A stretch of 64,000 nt of DNA from Actinomadura chibensis NBRC 106107 (lineage in GTDB: Bacteria > Actinomycetota > Actinomycetes > Streptosporangiales > Streptosporangiaceae), in contig NZ_BCQP01000044.1 in the NCBI RefSeq assembly GCF_001552135.1, positions 1 through 64,000 on the forward strand. The letters are read 5' to 3'. Under the pieces are notes generated by a model. It did no database searches. It saw only the letters and a list, made by a program, of their open reading frames with translations, and was not told the origin of the DNA. How positions within the stretch are numbered: position 1 is the first letter of the stretch; each line of letters opens with the position of its first letter. Positions 51,671 through 61,780 of this stretch are shown in pieces. A program made the translations under genes and the position numbers.

Positions 51671-52762
51671 ATGGATGAGTTTCCGGTCAAGGGCATGGAC
51701 GCCGTCGTCTTCGCCGTCGGCAACGCCAAGCAGGCGGCGCACTACTACTCGACCGCGTTCGGCATGCGCAGGGTCGCCTACCGCGGCCCGGAGAACGGCA
51801 GTCCCGAGGAGGCCGTGCACGTCCTGGAGTCCGGCGGCGCCAGGTTCGTGTTCCGCGGCCCGGTGAAGGCGGGCACGGAGATCGGGCGGCACATCGCCGA
51901 GCACGGCGACGGCGTCGTCGACCTCGCGATCGAGGTGCCGGACGTCGAGCACGCCTACCGGCACGCGCTCGCCAAGGGCGCGACGGGCCTTGAGGAGCCG
52001 CACGTCCTGGAGGACGACCACGGCAAGGTGACGGTCGCGGCCATCGCCACCTACGGCGAGACCCGGCACACCCTGGTCGACCGGTCGAACTACACCGGCC
52101 CGTACCTGCCCGGGTTCGAGGCCGCGGACCCGATCGTCGAACCCGTCGAGAAGCGCTACTTCCAGGCGATCGACCACTGCGTCGGCAACGTCGAGCGCAT
52201 GGACGAGTGGGCCGAGTACTACCACCGCGTCATGGGCTTCACCGACATGGCCGAGTTCGTCGGGGACGACATCGCTACCGAGTACTCGGCGCTCATGTCG
52301 AAGGTCGTCGCGGACGGCACCCGCAAGGTGAAGTTCCCGCTGAACGAGCCCGCCGAGAGCAAGCGCAAGTCGCAGATCGACGAGTACCTGGAGTTCTACG
52401 GCGGCCCGGGCGTCCAGCACATCGCGCTCGCCACGAACGACATCCTGTCCTCGGTCGACCGGATGCGGGCCGCGGGCGTCGAGTTCCTGGAGAGCCCCGA
52501 CTCCTACTACGAGGACCCGGAGCTGCGCGAGCGCATCGGGCAGGTGCGCGTCCCGATCGAGGAGCTGCAGAAGCGCCGGATCCTCGTCGACCGCGACGAG
52601 GACGGCTACCTGCTGCAGATCTTCACGAAGCCCGTCCAGGACAGGCCGACCGTCTTCTTCGAGCTCATCGAGCGGCACGGCTCGCTCGGCTTCGGCAAGG
52701 GCAACTTCAAGGCCCTGTTCGAGGCGATCGAGCGGGAGCAGGAGCGCCGCGGCAACCTCTGA
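51671..52762 (+). CDS. hppD: 4-hydroxyphenylpyruvate dioxygenase
   Basis: 363 residues from ATG 51671. It converts 4-hydroxyphenylpyruvate to homogentisate with O2 and Fe(II) in tyrosine breakdown. The iron facial triad is H169 (AIDHCVGNV), H250 (GVQHIALAT) and E331 (VFFELIER). The C-terminal gate helix is GFGKGNFKALFEAIE. No homogentisate dioxygenase is within the window. It is followed by a terminator at 52798-52830. Confidence 0.97.
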   Translation: MDEFPVKGMDAVVFAVGNAKQAAHYYSTAFGMRRVAYRGPENGSPEEAVHVLESGGARFVFRGPVKAGTEIGRHIAEHGDGVVDLAIEVPDVEHAYRHALAKGATGLEEPHVLEDDHGKVTVAAIATYGETRHTLVDRSNYTGPYLPGFEAADPIVEPVEKRYFQAIDHCVGNVERMDEWAEYYHRVMGFTDMAEFVGDDIATEYSALMSKVVADGTRKVKFPLNEPAESKRKSQIDEYLEFYGGPGVQHIALATNDILSSVDRMRAAGVEFLESPDSYYEDPELRERIGQVRVPIEELQKRRILVDRDEDGYLLQIFTKPVQDRPTVFFELIERHGSLGFGKGNFKALFEAIEREQERRGNL

Positions 52763-52797
52763 TCCGCCGCCCGCCCCCTCCGGACTCGGGGGGTCGC

Positions 52798-52830
52798 CCG
52801 GCCCTGGACGGCGCCATCGTCCAGGGCCGG
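52798..52830 (+). terminator. Intrinsic terminator after hppD
   Basis: A 13-bp GC-rich stem (52798-52810 with 52818-52830) and a 7-nt loop, 35 bp past the stop. Confidence 0.8.
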
Positions 52831-52881
52831 ACGTCCGTCCGACGGCACCCGTCCTGCCCGTTTGACGGCACACTGTGGCCC

Positions 52882-53802
52882 ATGAGCGAACCGCCTGAGA
52901 ACCCCCGGCCCGAGGGCGGCGGATGGGCGTCCCCCGACCCGCGGTCCCCGGAGGCCTCCGAGACCCCCTCCCCGGACGTCCCCGAGACCGCCTCCCCGGA
53001 CGCGCCGACCGGCCCGCCCGCGACGCCGGAGCGCCCGCCGCCCTACCAGGGCACCTACGGCGCCCAGCCCGGCGCGGCCCCGCTGCCCGCCGCGCCGCCG
53101 ATCGGCTACGGGCCGCCCGCCCCGGCGCCCGGCCACCCGCAGCAGCCCGGGTATCCGCCGCCCGGCTACGCCCACCCCGGCCACGTACCGCCCGGCTACG
53201 GACCGCCCGGTCACGGCGGCCCGCGGGACTTCATCGCCGGGCGCGCCCACCGCCTCGCCGCCGGGATCCTGGACAGCCTGCTCCTGAGCCTGTTCGCCAC
53301 GCCCGTCGTCCTGCTCTCGATCCGCTGGGACAAGTGGCAGGACTCCGTCTCGTCCGGCGAGCCGATCACCGACCCCCTGGACCTGTACAACATCCCGCGC
53401 ATGCTGGCCGGGTACGCGTTCGTGTTCCTGCTGGGCTTCGTGTACTTCACCGTCGCGCACGCGAAGTGGGGGCAGACGCTCGGGAAGAAGGCGCTGGGCA
53501 TCCGGCTGGTGCGGGCGTCCGACCACTCCGCGGTGAGCCTCGGCCGGGCGGCCGGACGGCAGGCGGTCGTGTACGCCATCACGATGGGGACGTCGGCGGT
53601 CAGCCTGCTGTCGCCCGCCCTGGGGATCCTCAGCGTCGTGGGCCTGCTCGACAACGCCTGGATCCTGTGGGACCAGCGGCGCCAGGCCCTCCACGACAAG
53701 GCCGCCGGGACGGTGGTCGTGAAGGCCGCGCCGTGGATGCCGAACCCCTACGCCCGCTCCGCGCCGCCCCCACCGGCGCCGTCCGGCCCCGGCAATTCTT
53801 GA
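52882..53802 (+). CDS. RDD-family membrane protein, copy 1
   Basis: 306 residues from ATG 52882. A ~115-residue Pro/Gly-rich cytosolic N-terminus (PGYPPPGYAHPGH) precedes an RDD domain: helix 1 RAHRLAAGILDSLLLSLF, helix 2 MLAGYAFVFLLGFVYFTVAH, conserved GQTLGKKALGIRLV, helix 3 near AVVYAITMGTSAVSLLSP, and WDQRRQALHDKAAGTVVV. Some RDD proteins act as ion or metabolite transporters. A paralogue lies 77 bp downstream. Confidence 0.88.
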   Translation: MSEPPENPRPEGGGWASPDPRSPEASETPSPDVPETASPDAPTGPPATPERPPPYQGTYGAQPGAAPLPAAPPIGYGPPAPAPGHPQQPGYPPPGYAHPGHVPPGYGPPGHGGPRDFIAGRAHRLAAGILDSLLLSLFATPVVLLSIRWDKWQDSVSSGEPITDPLDLYNIPRMLAGYAFVFLLGFVYFTVAHAKWGQTLGKKALGIRLVRASDHSAVSLGRAAGRQAVVYAITMGTSAVSLLSPALGILSVVGLLDNAWILWDQRRQALHDKAAGTVVVKAAPWMPNPYARSAPPPPAPSGPGNS

Positions 53803-53879
53803 TCTTCCGGGGGTAAACATTCCGATCCTCCCGGACGCGGCGATGTTTGGAAGCCTGCGCCACGGCCAATCCAACGGTC

Positions 53880-54710
53880 ATGACGCAACCGCCGAACGAC
53901 CCCGCGTCCGGGGGAGAGCCGGAAGACCGGCGGCCCGACGGGCAGCCGCCGCCCGACCGTCCGGGCCCGTACGGCGGACCGCCCTACGGCGGCCAGGGCC
54001 AACCGGGATACGGAGAACAACCGGGCTACGGAGAACAGCCCGGATACGGCGGCCAACCGGGTTACGGGGAGCAGCCGGGATACGGCGGCCAGCCCGGATA
54101 CGGGGACCAGCCCGGATACGGGGGGCAGCCGGGGTACGGGCAGCAGCAGCCGCCACCGCAGTACCCGAGGTATCCCGACCAGTCCGGCTACGGGCCGTCC
54201 TACGGCGGCATGGGCGGGTACCCCGATCCGGCCGAGGGGCTGGCGAGCCGCTGGGCGCGGCTGGGCGCGGCGATCGTCGACCTGATCCTCGTCGGCATCG
54301 TGTCCGGGCTGGTGTCGATCCCCTTCATCGACTGGCACCGCGTCTTCGACACCGACTCCAACGACTCGTTCTTCAACGGCGCGCAGTCGGGCGCTAACGC
54401 GATCAGCGTCGTGCTGGGCTTCCTCTACTACTGGCTGATGCACGCGAGGTTCGGGCAGACGCTCGGCAAGATGCTGCTGCGCATCCGCGTCGTCCGGCAG
54501 GACGACCAGCAGGCGATCACCTCCGGCCAGGCCGCCGGACGCTCCGCCTTCTACAGCGTGCTCGGCGGGATCTGCGGCTGCATCGGCCTGATCGACGTCG
54601 CCTGGATCCTCTGGGACCGCCGCAAGCAGGCCCTGCACTGCAAGGTCGCGCGGACGGTCGTCGTCAAGGCCGACCCCGCCGCCCCGAACCCCTACGCGCA
54701 CCGCCGCTGA
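53880..54710 (+). CDS. RDD-family membrane protein, copy 2, with QPGYG repeats
   Basis: 276 residues from ATG 53880. The N-terminus carries eight QPGYGx hexapeptides (41-88). The RDD domain (about 130-265) matches copy 1: LASRWARLGAAIVDLILVGIV, GQTLGKMLLRIRVVRQDD and WDRRKQALHCKVARTVVVKAD. The C-termini of both copies end in the same MPNPYA/APNPYA pattern, so they arose by tandem duplication. Function unknown; the Tyr/Gly-rich tail may drive self-association. Confidence 0.88.
   Translation: MTQPPNDPASGGEPEDRRPDGQPPPDRPGPYGGPPYGGQGQPGYGEQPGYGEQPGYGGQPGYGEQPGYGGQPGYGDQPGYGGQPGYGQQQPPPQYPRYPDQSGYGPSYGGMGGYPDPAEGLASRWARLGAAIVDLILVGIVSGLVSIPFIDWHRVFDTDSNDSFFNGAQSGANAISVVLGFLYYWLMHARFGQTLGKMLLRIRVVRQDDQQAITSGQAAGRSAFYSVLGGICGCIGLIDVAWILWDRRKQALHCKVARTVVVKADPAAPNPYAHRR
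54000..54143 (+). repeat. QPGYGx-coding 18-bp tandem repeat
   Basis: Eight in-frame 18-bp units encoding QPGYG followed by E, G, D or Q in RDD copy 2. Third-base variation between units shows that it is not a recent slippage product alone. Confidence 0.92.
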
Positions 54711-54767
54711 CCGCGAACGGACGCGTCCAGGTTGCCTGGGTGGTGGTGGCACGGCACGCTTGTCGGC

Positions 54768-56366
<1,599 letters not shown>

Positions 56367-56670
56367 CGGCGCGGCGGGGATCGGCCAAGTCCGGGGAAAG
56401 AGCGGCGGGTCTCCTGGCGGACGCCCGTAAAGGCCCGCGACGCTGGGCCGGAACCGGGTCCACCGGACGGACCATCCGCGCGAACGGTCTCCGGATGCCG
56501 GATCCGGCCATGGATTCCGTCCTTTTTCAGCCGATTTGAGACCAAATCGCGCTTGCCGGGACGCGGATCACGAGCAAGTCTTGATCACGGTCATGACAGC
56601 TGACCACGGCCGGCCGGGCCGGAAACCGGGGGCCGGACCGCCAACCGAGGACGATCCGAGGACGAGGCCG
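56367..56670. other. Intergenic region between the two M1 peptidase genes
   Basis: 304 bp, no gene. It contains a CGATTT-GAGACC-AAATCG dyad (56532-56549) preceded by a short T-run, and two direct GATCACG copies (in 56560-56590). These could form the promoter/operator of the second peptidase; no canonical -35/-10 pair is evident. Confidence 0.5.
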
Positions 56671-58092
56671 ATGAGCAGAACCCCGAGAGCCCTCGCCGCC
56701 GTGGCGCTGAGCACCGCCGCGGTGCTCGCCGCGCCCGCGGCGCCCGCCGTCGCCGCCGCGCGGTTCACGCCCGGGGCGCCGGGCGCGGGCGACCCCTACT
56801 TCCCCGACATGGGCAACGGCGGCTACGACGTCGCGCACTACGACATCGGGGTGAAGTACGACCCGGCCACGAAGGGCATCCAGGCCGTGACCCGGGTGAA
56901 GGCTCGGGCGACGCAGAACCTGTCCCGCTTCGACCTGGACTTCCTCGGCCCGCTGAAGATCTCGTCCCTGAAGGTGGACGGGCGCAAGGCGTCCTACCAG
57001 CGGACGGGCGCGCAGGAACTGGTCATCACCCCGCCGAGCGGGCTGCGCAAGAACCGGACGTTCACGGTGACGGTCGCGTACTCGGGCGTCCCGCAGACGG
57101 TGAACGACGACGCGCTCGGCACGTCCGGCTGGATCCCGACGGCGGACGGCGCCGTCATGCTCAACCAGCCGATCGGCGCCGCGACGGTCTTCCCGGTGAA
57201 CGACCACCCGTCCGACAAGGCGACGTACACGTTCATCCTGTCGGCGCCGAGCGAGCTGACCACGCTCGCCAACGGCGACCTGCGCGGGAAGTCCACGAAG
57301 GGCGGCTGGACGACGACCCGCTGGGACGTCCGCAACCCGATGGCGAGCGAGCTGTCGATGTTCGCGATCGGCAAGTACGACACCATCTCCGGCCGGACGA
57401 AGGGCGGCGTGCCGAACCTCACCGCCACCGACCGCGTCCAGGGCGTGACGGCGGGCGACGCGCGGAAGTTCCACGACCAGACCGCGCAGGTGACGGACTT
57501 CGAGGCGTCCCTGTACGGGCGCTACCCGTTCAGCTCGACGGGCGGGATCGTGGTGAAGGCCGGCGTCGGGTACGCGCTGGAGACGCAGGGCCGTCCGGTG
57601 TACGACCTCGGGCGCAGGCCGGGCAGCATCCCGAGCGGCGGCCTGCTCGCGCACGAGCTCGGCCACCAGTGGTTCGGGGACGCGGTGTCCCCCGCCCGCT
57701 GGGCCGACATCTGGCTGAACGAGGGCTTCGCGACGTACTCCGAGTGGCTGTACGCGGAGAAGTTCGAGGGCACGCCCGTGCAGACCAGCTTCGACGAGAC
57801 CTACAAGGCGCCCGCCGACAGCGCGCTCTGGAAGGGCAAGGTCGCCGACCCGGGCCGCGACCACATCTTCGACGGGCTCGTCTACGACCGGGGCGCGATG
57901 GCCATCCACGCCCTGCGCAAGAGGATCGGCGACCGGTCGTTCTACCGGCTGCTGGAGGCGTGGCCCACGGCGTACCGGTACGGGAACGCGTCGACCGCGG
58001 ACTTCGTCCGCTTCGCCGCGCGGCTCTCGCACCGGAACCTGGACGCCTGGGCCAAGACTTGGCTGTACTCCGAGGGCAAGCCGAGCCTGTAG
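56671..58092 (+). CDS. M1-family metallopeptidase, secreted
   Basis: 473 residues from ATG 56671 (GAGG at 5 nt). A Sec signal peptide has its cleavage near residue 29 (PAVAAA). N-domain GNGGYDVAHYDIGVKYDP, zinc site HELGHQW (H328, E329, H332) with E351 in NEGFATY, and LVYDRGAMAIHAL. About half the size of full aminopeptidase N: the C-terminal helical domain is absent, as in other short actinomycete M1 enzymes. It is a paralogue of the upstream lipoprotein but lacks its lipobox and Pro-rich insertion. Confidence 0.92.
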   Translation: MSRTPRALAAVALSTAAVLAAPAAPAVAAARFTPGAPGAGDPYFPDMGNGGYDVAHYDIGVKYDPATKGIQAVTRVKARATQNLSRFDLDFLGPLKISSLKVDGRKASYQRTGAQELVITPPSGLRKNRTFTVTVAYSGVPQTVNDDALGTSGWIPTADGAVMLNQPIGAATVFPVNDHPSDKATYTFILSAPSELTTLANGDLRGKSTKGGWTTTRWDVRNPMASELSMFAIGKYDTISGRTKGGVPNLTATDRVQGVTAGDARKFHDQTAQVTDFEASLYGRYPFSSTGGIVVKAGVGYALETQGRPVYDLGRRPGSIPSGGLLAHELGHQWFGDAVSPARWADIWLNEGFATYSEWLYAEKFEGTPVQTSFDETYKAPADSALWKGKVADPGRDHIFDGLVYDRGAMAIHALRKRIGDRSFYRLLEAWPTAYRYGNASTADFVRFAARLSHRNLDAWAKTWLYSEGKPSL

Positions 58093-58097
58093 GTTCA

Positions 58098-58118
58098 CCC
58101 GCCCTCACGCTGGGCGGG
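58098..58118. terminator. Short terminator-like hairpin between M1 peptidase and ilvA
   Basis: A 7-bp CCCGCCC/GGGCGGG stem with a 7-nt loop between the convergent genes. Confidence 0.55.
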
Positions 58119-58133
58119 CCGCTCGGGCGGCGG

Positions 58134-59357
58134 CTAGCTCAGCGTGAGGGTGTAGCCCCGTTCGCGGAGGCGGCCGATGACGTCCTCGGAGTGGTCGGCG
58201 CCGCGCGTCTCCAGGTGCAGGAGCACCTCGGCCTCCTCGACGGGCAGCCGCGCCGCGACGCGCTCGTGCATCACGTCCAGGACGTTCACGCCCAGCTCGG
58301 CCAGCTCGCCGAGCAGCGTCATCAGCGCGCCCGGCCGGTCCTTCAACCGGCACCGGACGACCAGGTACCGGCCCGCGCCCGCGAGGCCGTGCCGCAGCAC
58401 CCGCGACAGCAGCAGCGGGTCGATGTTGCCGCCCGACAGCAGCACCACGACCGGCGGTTCGACCGCGTAGGCGTGTTCCAGCAGGGCCGCCACCCCGGCC
58501 GCGCCCGCGGGCTCGACGACCTGCTTGGCGCGTTCTAGGCACAGCAGCAGCGCCTGCGAGATGGACTCCTCGGTGACGGTGACGACCGCGTCCACCAGCT
58601 CGGTGAACATGGCGTAGGTGAGGTCGCCGGGGCGGCCGACCGCGATCCCGTCCGCCATCGTCCGCTCGATCTCGATCTGCGTCGGGCGCCCGGCGGCGAG
58701 CGAGGGCGGGAACGCCGCCGCCCGCTTGGCCTGCGCTCCGACGATCTTGACGCCGGGGCCGCCCGCCGCGCGCGCGATCCCCTTGGCGGCCGCCGCGACG
58801 CCCGCGAGCAGCCCGCCGCCGCCGACCGGGGCGACGATCGTCCGGGCGTCCGGGCACTGCTCCATGATCTCCAGGCCGATGGTCGCCTGGCCGGTGACGA
58901 CGTCCGGGTGGTCGAAGGGGTGGATGAACACCGCGCCCGACTCGTCCGCGTGCTTGCGGGCGGCGATGAGGCAGTCGTCCACGGTCGGGCCGGGGAACAC
59001 GACCTCGGCGCCGTAGCCGCGGGTCGCGGCGATCTTGGGGAGCGGGGCGCCGACCGGCATGAACACGGTCGCCCGGCAGCCGAGCATGGACGCGGCGAGC
59101 GCGACGCCCTGGGCATGGTTGCCCGCGCTGGCCGCGACGACGCCGCGGGCCCGCTCGGCCGCGCTCAGCCGGGAGATCCGCAGGAACGCGCCGCGGATCT
59201 TGAACGAGCCGGTGCGCTGCAGGTTCTCGCACTTGAGCAGGACGGGCCCGCCGATCTGCTCCGACAGCACCCGGGACGGGATCATCGGGGTCGGCACGAC
59301 CACCTCGCGGAGCACGTCCCGGGCGGCGCGGACGTCCTCGACGGTGAGGGAGAGCAT
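58134..59357 (-). CDS. ilvA: Threonine ammonia-lyase with ACT domain
   Basis: 407 residues from ATG 59357. PLP-dependent deamination of threonine to 2-oxobutanoate, the entry to isoleucine or a catabolic route. PLP lysine K53 in GSFKIRGA, phosphate-binding VGGGGLLAG and SAGNHAQGVA. A single C-terminal ACT domain (about 330-407, RLKDRPGALMTLLGELAELGVNVLDVMHER) gives allosteric control; this short form is commoner in catabolic/TdcB-like enzymes of actinomycetes than in E. coli IlvA, which has two. Confidence 0.94.
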   Translation of the reverse strand: MLSLTVEDVRAARDVLREVVVPTPMIPSRVLSEQIGGPVLLKCENLQRTGSFKIRGAFLRISRLSAAERARGVVAASAGNHAQGVALAASMLGCRATVFMPVGAPLPKIAATRGYGAEVVFPGPTVDDCLIAARKHADESGAVFIHPFDHPDVVTGQATIGLEIMEQCPDARTIVAPVGGGGLLAGVAAAAKGIARAAGGPGVKIVGAQAKRAAAFPPSLAAGRPTQIEIERTMADGIAVGRPGDLTYAMFTELVDAVVTVTEESISQALLLCLERAKQVVEPAGAAGVAALLEHAYAVEPPVVVLLSGGNIDPLLLSRVLRHGLAGAGRYLVVRCRLKDRPGALMTLLGELAELGVNVLDVMHERVAARLPVEEAEVLLHLETRGADHSEDVIGRLRERGYTLTLS

Positions 59358-59415
59358 GCCTACGATCCTCGCACCCGCCAAGCGATCTTGGGACCACGGC
59401 CGCGCGCGCGTGCGG

Positions 59416-60375
59416 TCAGCCCGCGCTCCAGTAGCGCTCCTGGGCGAAGACCAGCGCGGCCGCGCCGACGAGCCCGGCGGTCTGCCCGAGCGCCGCCGGG
59501 ACGATCCGGACCCGCCGCGCGAACTCCATCCGCGCGTGCGTGGCGAACGCCTCGTCCAGCGGCTCGAACAGCAGCGACCCCGTCTGCGACAGGCCGCCGC
59601 CGATCGCGACGACCTGGAGGTCGCACAGGTGCGTCGCGGACGCGATCGCGATGCCGAGGGCGCGCCCGGCGCGGCGCAGCGCGGCGACCGCGACCGGGTC
59701 GCCGCCGCGCGCGTCGGCGGCCAGCTCCACCCCGGTCGCCGTGCCGTCGTCGCGCCGCCAGCCCTGCTCCCGCGCCCACGCCACGAGCCCCGGACCGCGC
59801 GCGACCGCCTCCAGGCAGCCGCGCCCGCCGCACGCGCACGGCGGCCCGCCCGGGTCGACGACGACGTGCCCGATGTGCCCGGCGTTGCCGCTCGCCCCGT
59901 TCACGAGCCGCCCGCCGAGGATCAGCCCGCCGCCGACGCCGGTGGACACGACCATCCCGAGGACGTCGTCGTGCCCGCGCCCCGCGCCCCGCCAGTGCTC
60001 GCCGACCGCGACGCAGATCGCGTCGTTGTGGATGCGGACCGGCAGGCCCGGGTACCGCGCGCGGAGCCGGGCGCGCAGCGGGAAGCCGCGCCAGGCCGGG
60101 ATGTTCAGCGGCGACACCTCGGCGGCGGGCCAGGTCATCGGCCCGCCGCAGCCGACGCCGACGCCCGCGAGGGGCGGGTCGCCGGCGTCCGCGACGAGCT
60201 TGGCGAGCAGCGCCTCCAGCGTCCGCCACAGCTCCTCGCCGTCGACGCCGGGCTCGTTCGGGGTGGGGACGCGGTCGGTCGCCGCGACGCGCCCGTCCGG
60301 GCCGACGAGGGCGGCGGCGAGCTTCGTCCCGCCGACGTCCACCGCGAGGACGGGCGCTCCGGACGCCTCGGTCAC
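59416..60375 (-). CDS. ROK-family sugar kinase
   Basis: 319 residues from GTG 60375. ATP site DVGGTKLAAALV, catalytic/sugar region HNDAICVAVGEHW, STGVGGGLILGG, the ROK zinc motif CACGGRGCLEA and AIGGGLSQTG. It probably phosphorylates glucose or a related hexose. The GTG overlaps the FIST gene stop (GTGA), an unusual pairing. Confidence 0.93.
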   Translation of the reverse strand: MTEASGAPVLAVDVGGTKLAAALVGPDGRVAATDRVPTPNEPGVDGEELWRTLEALLAKLVADAGDPPLAGVGVGCGGPMTWPAAEVSPLNIPAWRGFPLRARLRARYPGLPVRIHNDAICVAVGEHWRGAGRGHDDVLGMVVSTGVGGGLILGGRLVNGASGNAGHIGHVVVDPGGPPCACGGRGCLEAVARGPGLVAWAREQGWRRDDGTATGVELAADARGGDPVAVAALRRAGRALGIAIASATHLCDLQVVAIGGGLSQTGSLLFEPLDEAFATHARMEFARRVRIVPAALGQTAGLVGAAALVFAQERYWSAG

Positions 60376-61535
60376 GCGGGCTCCGCCGCCCGGCCGAACG
60401 CGAGGATGGACGCGGTGAACCCGTGCACGTGGTTGCGTCCGGCGACCGGGCCGATCTCGCCGGCGGCGAAGAACCCGCCGACCCCGGCCGGGCCGAACGC
60501 GCGGTCGAGCACCTTCGCGTCGTGGTCGGAGTCGGGGAACATCGCCTGCCCGCGCCCGTTGCACGAGAACAGCAGCGCGCCCTCGACCGGCGCCATGTCG
60601 AACCGGTCGAGCAGGGCGGCGAGGTCCTTCTCGGCGGCCCCGGCGTCGCGGACCTGGAACCGGACGGTGCGCCCGACGTCCACCACGTCGCCGATCGCGA
60701 TCGCGCCGCTGTCGGTGTCGGCGCCGACGACGCCGCGGACGAGGAAGTCGCCGTGCTCGTGCTCGTCGGCGTACTCGTCCATCGCGACGCCGATCAGCAG
60801 GCCGTGCCCGGCGAGCTCCTGCTCCTCCTCCGGCAGCCCGACGACGATCTGCTCCAGCTTCTCCAGCGCGGGCACGCCCGCCAGCTCGTACAGGACGTTC
60901 TCCTCCGCCCGCGTCACCACCATGTCGGGCCCGATCGGGCGGGCGCCCTGGCTGACCACGGTCGCGGCGGTCACGGCGCCGCCGATGACGACGCCGACCG
61001 CGCCGTCGCGGTACACCTCGCCGCCGACGAACAGCCGCACGTCGCCGCGCTCGCTGCCCTCGGCGAGCCCGCCGACGAGCGGCAGGCCGGGGAGCGCGTC
61101 GTCGGAGCGCTCGACGAAGGCGTCCACCGGGAAGCTGTACGGGTCGGTCAGCAGGACGCCGACGACGTCGTCGTCCTGGCCCTCGGGCATGCCGACCACG
61201 ATCAGCCGGTCGTCGGCCTTCAGCGTCTCCAGCCGGAACGGGTCGAGCCGCGCGCCGGGCAGCACCGCCGCCCACGCGCTGACCGCGCCCGCGTCCTCCA
61301 CGCCGCGCCCGGCGCCGATCACCCCGGACGCGCTGCAGCCGAGCAGCACGGCCGGGCCCGCCGCCCGCGCCGCGGCGGCCGCCGCCTCCTCGATCGCCTC
61401 CGGATCGTCCCCGGTCATGAAGACGCAGACCAGGTCGGGCGCCGCGCTGAGCGGCGCGAGCGCCTGCTCGACCGCGGACGCGGCGGCCTTGGACAGGTCG
61501 GGTCCGAGGGCCAGGCCATCACCGAATCGCGCCAT
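60372..61535 (-). CDS. FIST N- and C-domain sensory protein
   Basis: 387 residues from ATG 61535 (GGGAGG at 8 nt). The FIST N-domain has VLLGCSASGVIGAGRGVEDAGAVSAWAAVLPG; the FIST C-domain ends in LLFSCNGRGQAMFP, VGGFFAAGEIGPVAGRNHVHGFTA. No output domain is attached. FIST domains are thought to bind small ligands such as amino acids. Translationally coupled to the ROK kinase. Confidence 0.9.
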   Translation of the reverse strand: MARFGDGLALGPDLSKAAASAVEQALAPLSAAPDLVCVFMTGDDPEAIEEAAAAAARAAGPAVLLGCSASGVIGAGRGVEDAGAVSAWAAVLPGARLDPFRLETLKADDRLIVVGMPEGQDDDVVGVLLTDPYSFPVDAFVERSDDALPGLPLVGGLAEGSERGDVRLFVGGEVYRDGAVGVVIGGAVTAATVVSQGARPIGPDMVVTRAEENVLYELAGVPALEKLEQIVVGLPEEEQELAGHGLLIGVAMDEYADEHEHGDFLVRGVVGADTDSGAIAIGDVVDVGRTVRFQVRDAGAAEKDLAALLDRFDMAPVEGALLFSCNGRGQAMFPDSDHDAKVLDRAFGPAGVGGFFAAGEIGPVAGRNHVHGFTASILAFGRAAEPA

Positions 61536-61780
61536 CGGCACCGCCTCCCTAGTCGAATGCCTTCATCTCGATCATCTCGGAGTCCGATGAAAGTATTCAC
61601 TCCGTTCACCGGTTCGCTTCACACCTCCAGTGTCCCCCGCCACGCCATATCCACCCAAACAAGACGCGACTCCGCACGAACAAGGCCCCGCACCGCGAAA
61701 CGCCGTCAAGGCAGGGCATAGCGGACGAATCCTAGGGTCAAGGGTGCGATTCCGCTGACCCGCGACGTAGTGTCGGTCGC

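Noticed and set aside
52882..52892. ATGAGCGAACC at the RDD copy 1 start as a third hairpin repeat
   Set aside because: Only 11 bases match, with no G-run/C-run hairpin and no edge duplication; chance match at a start codon.
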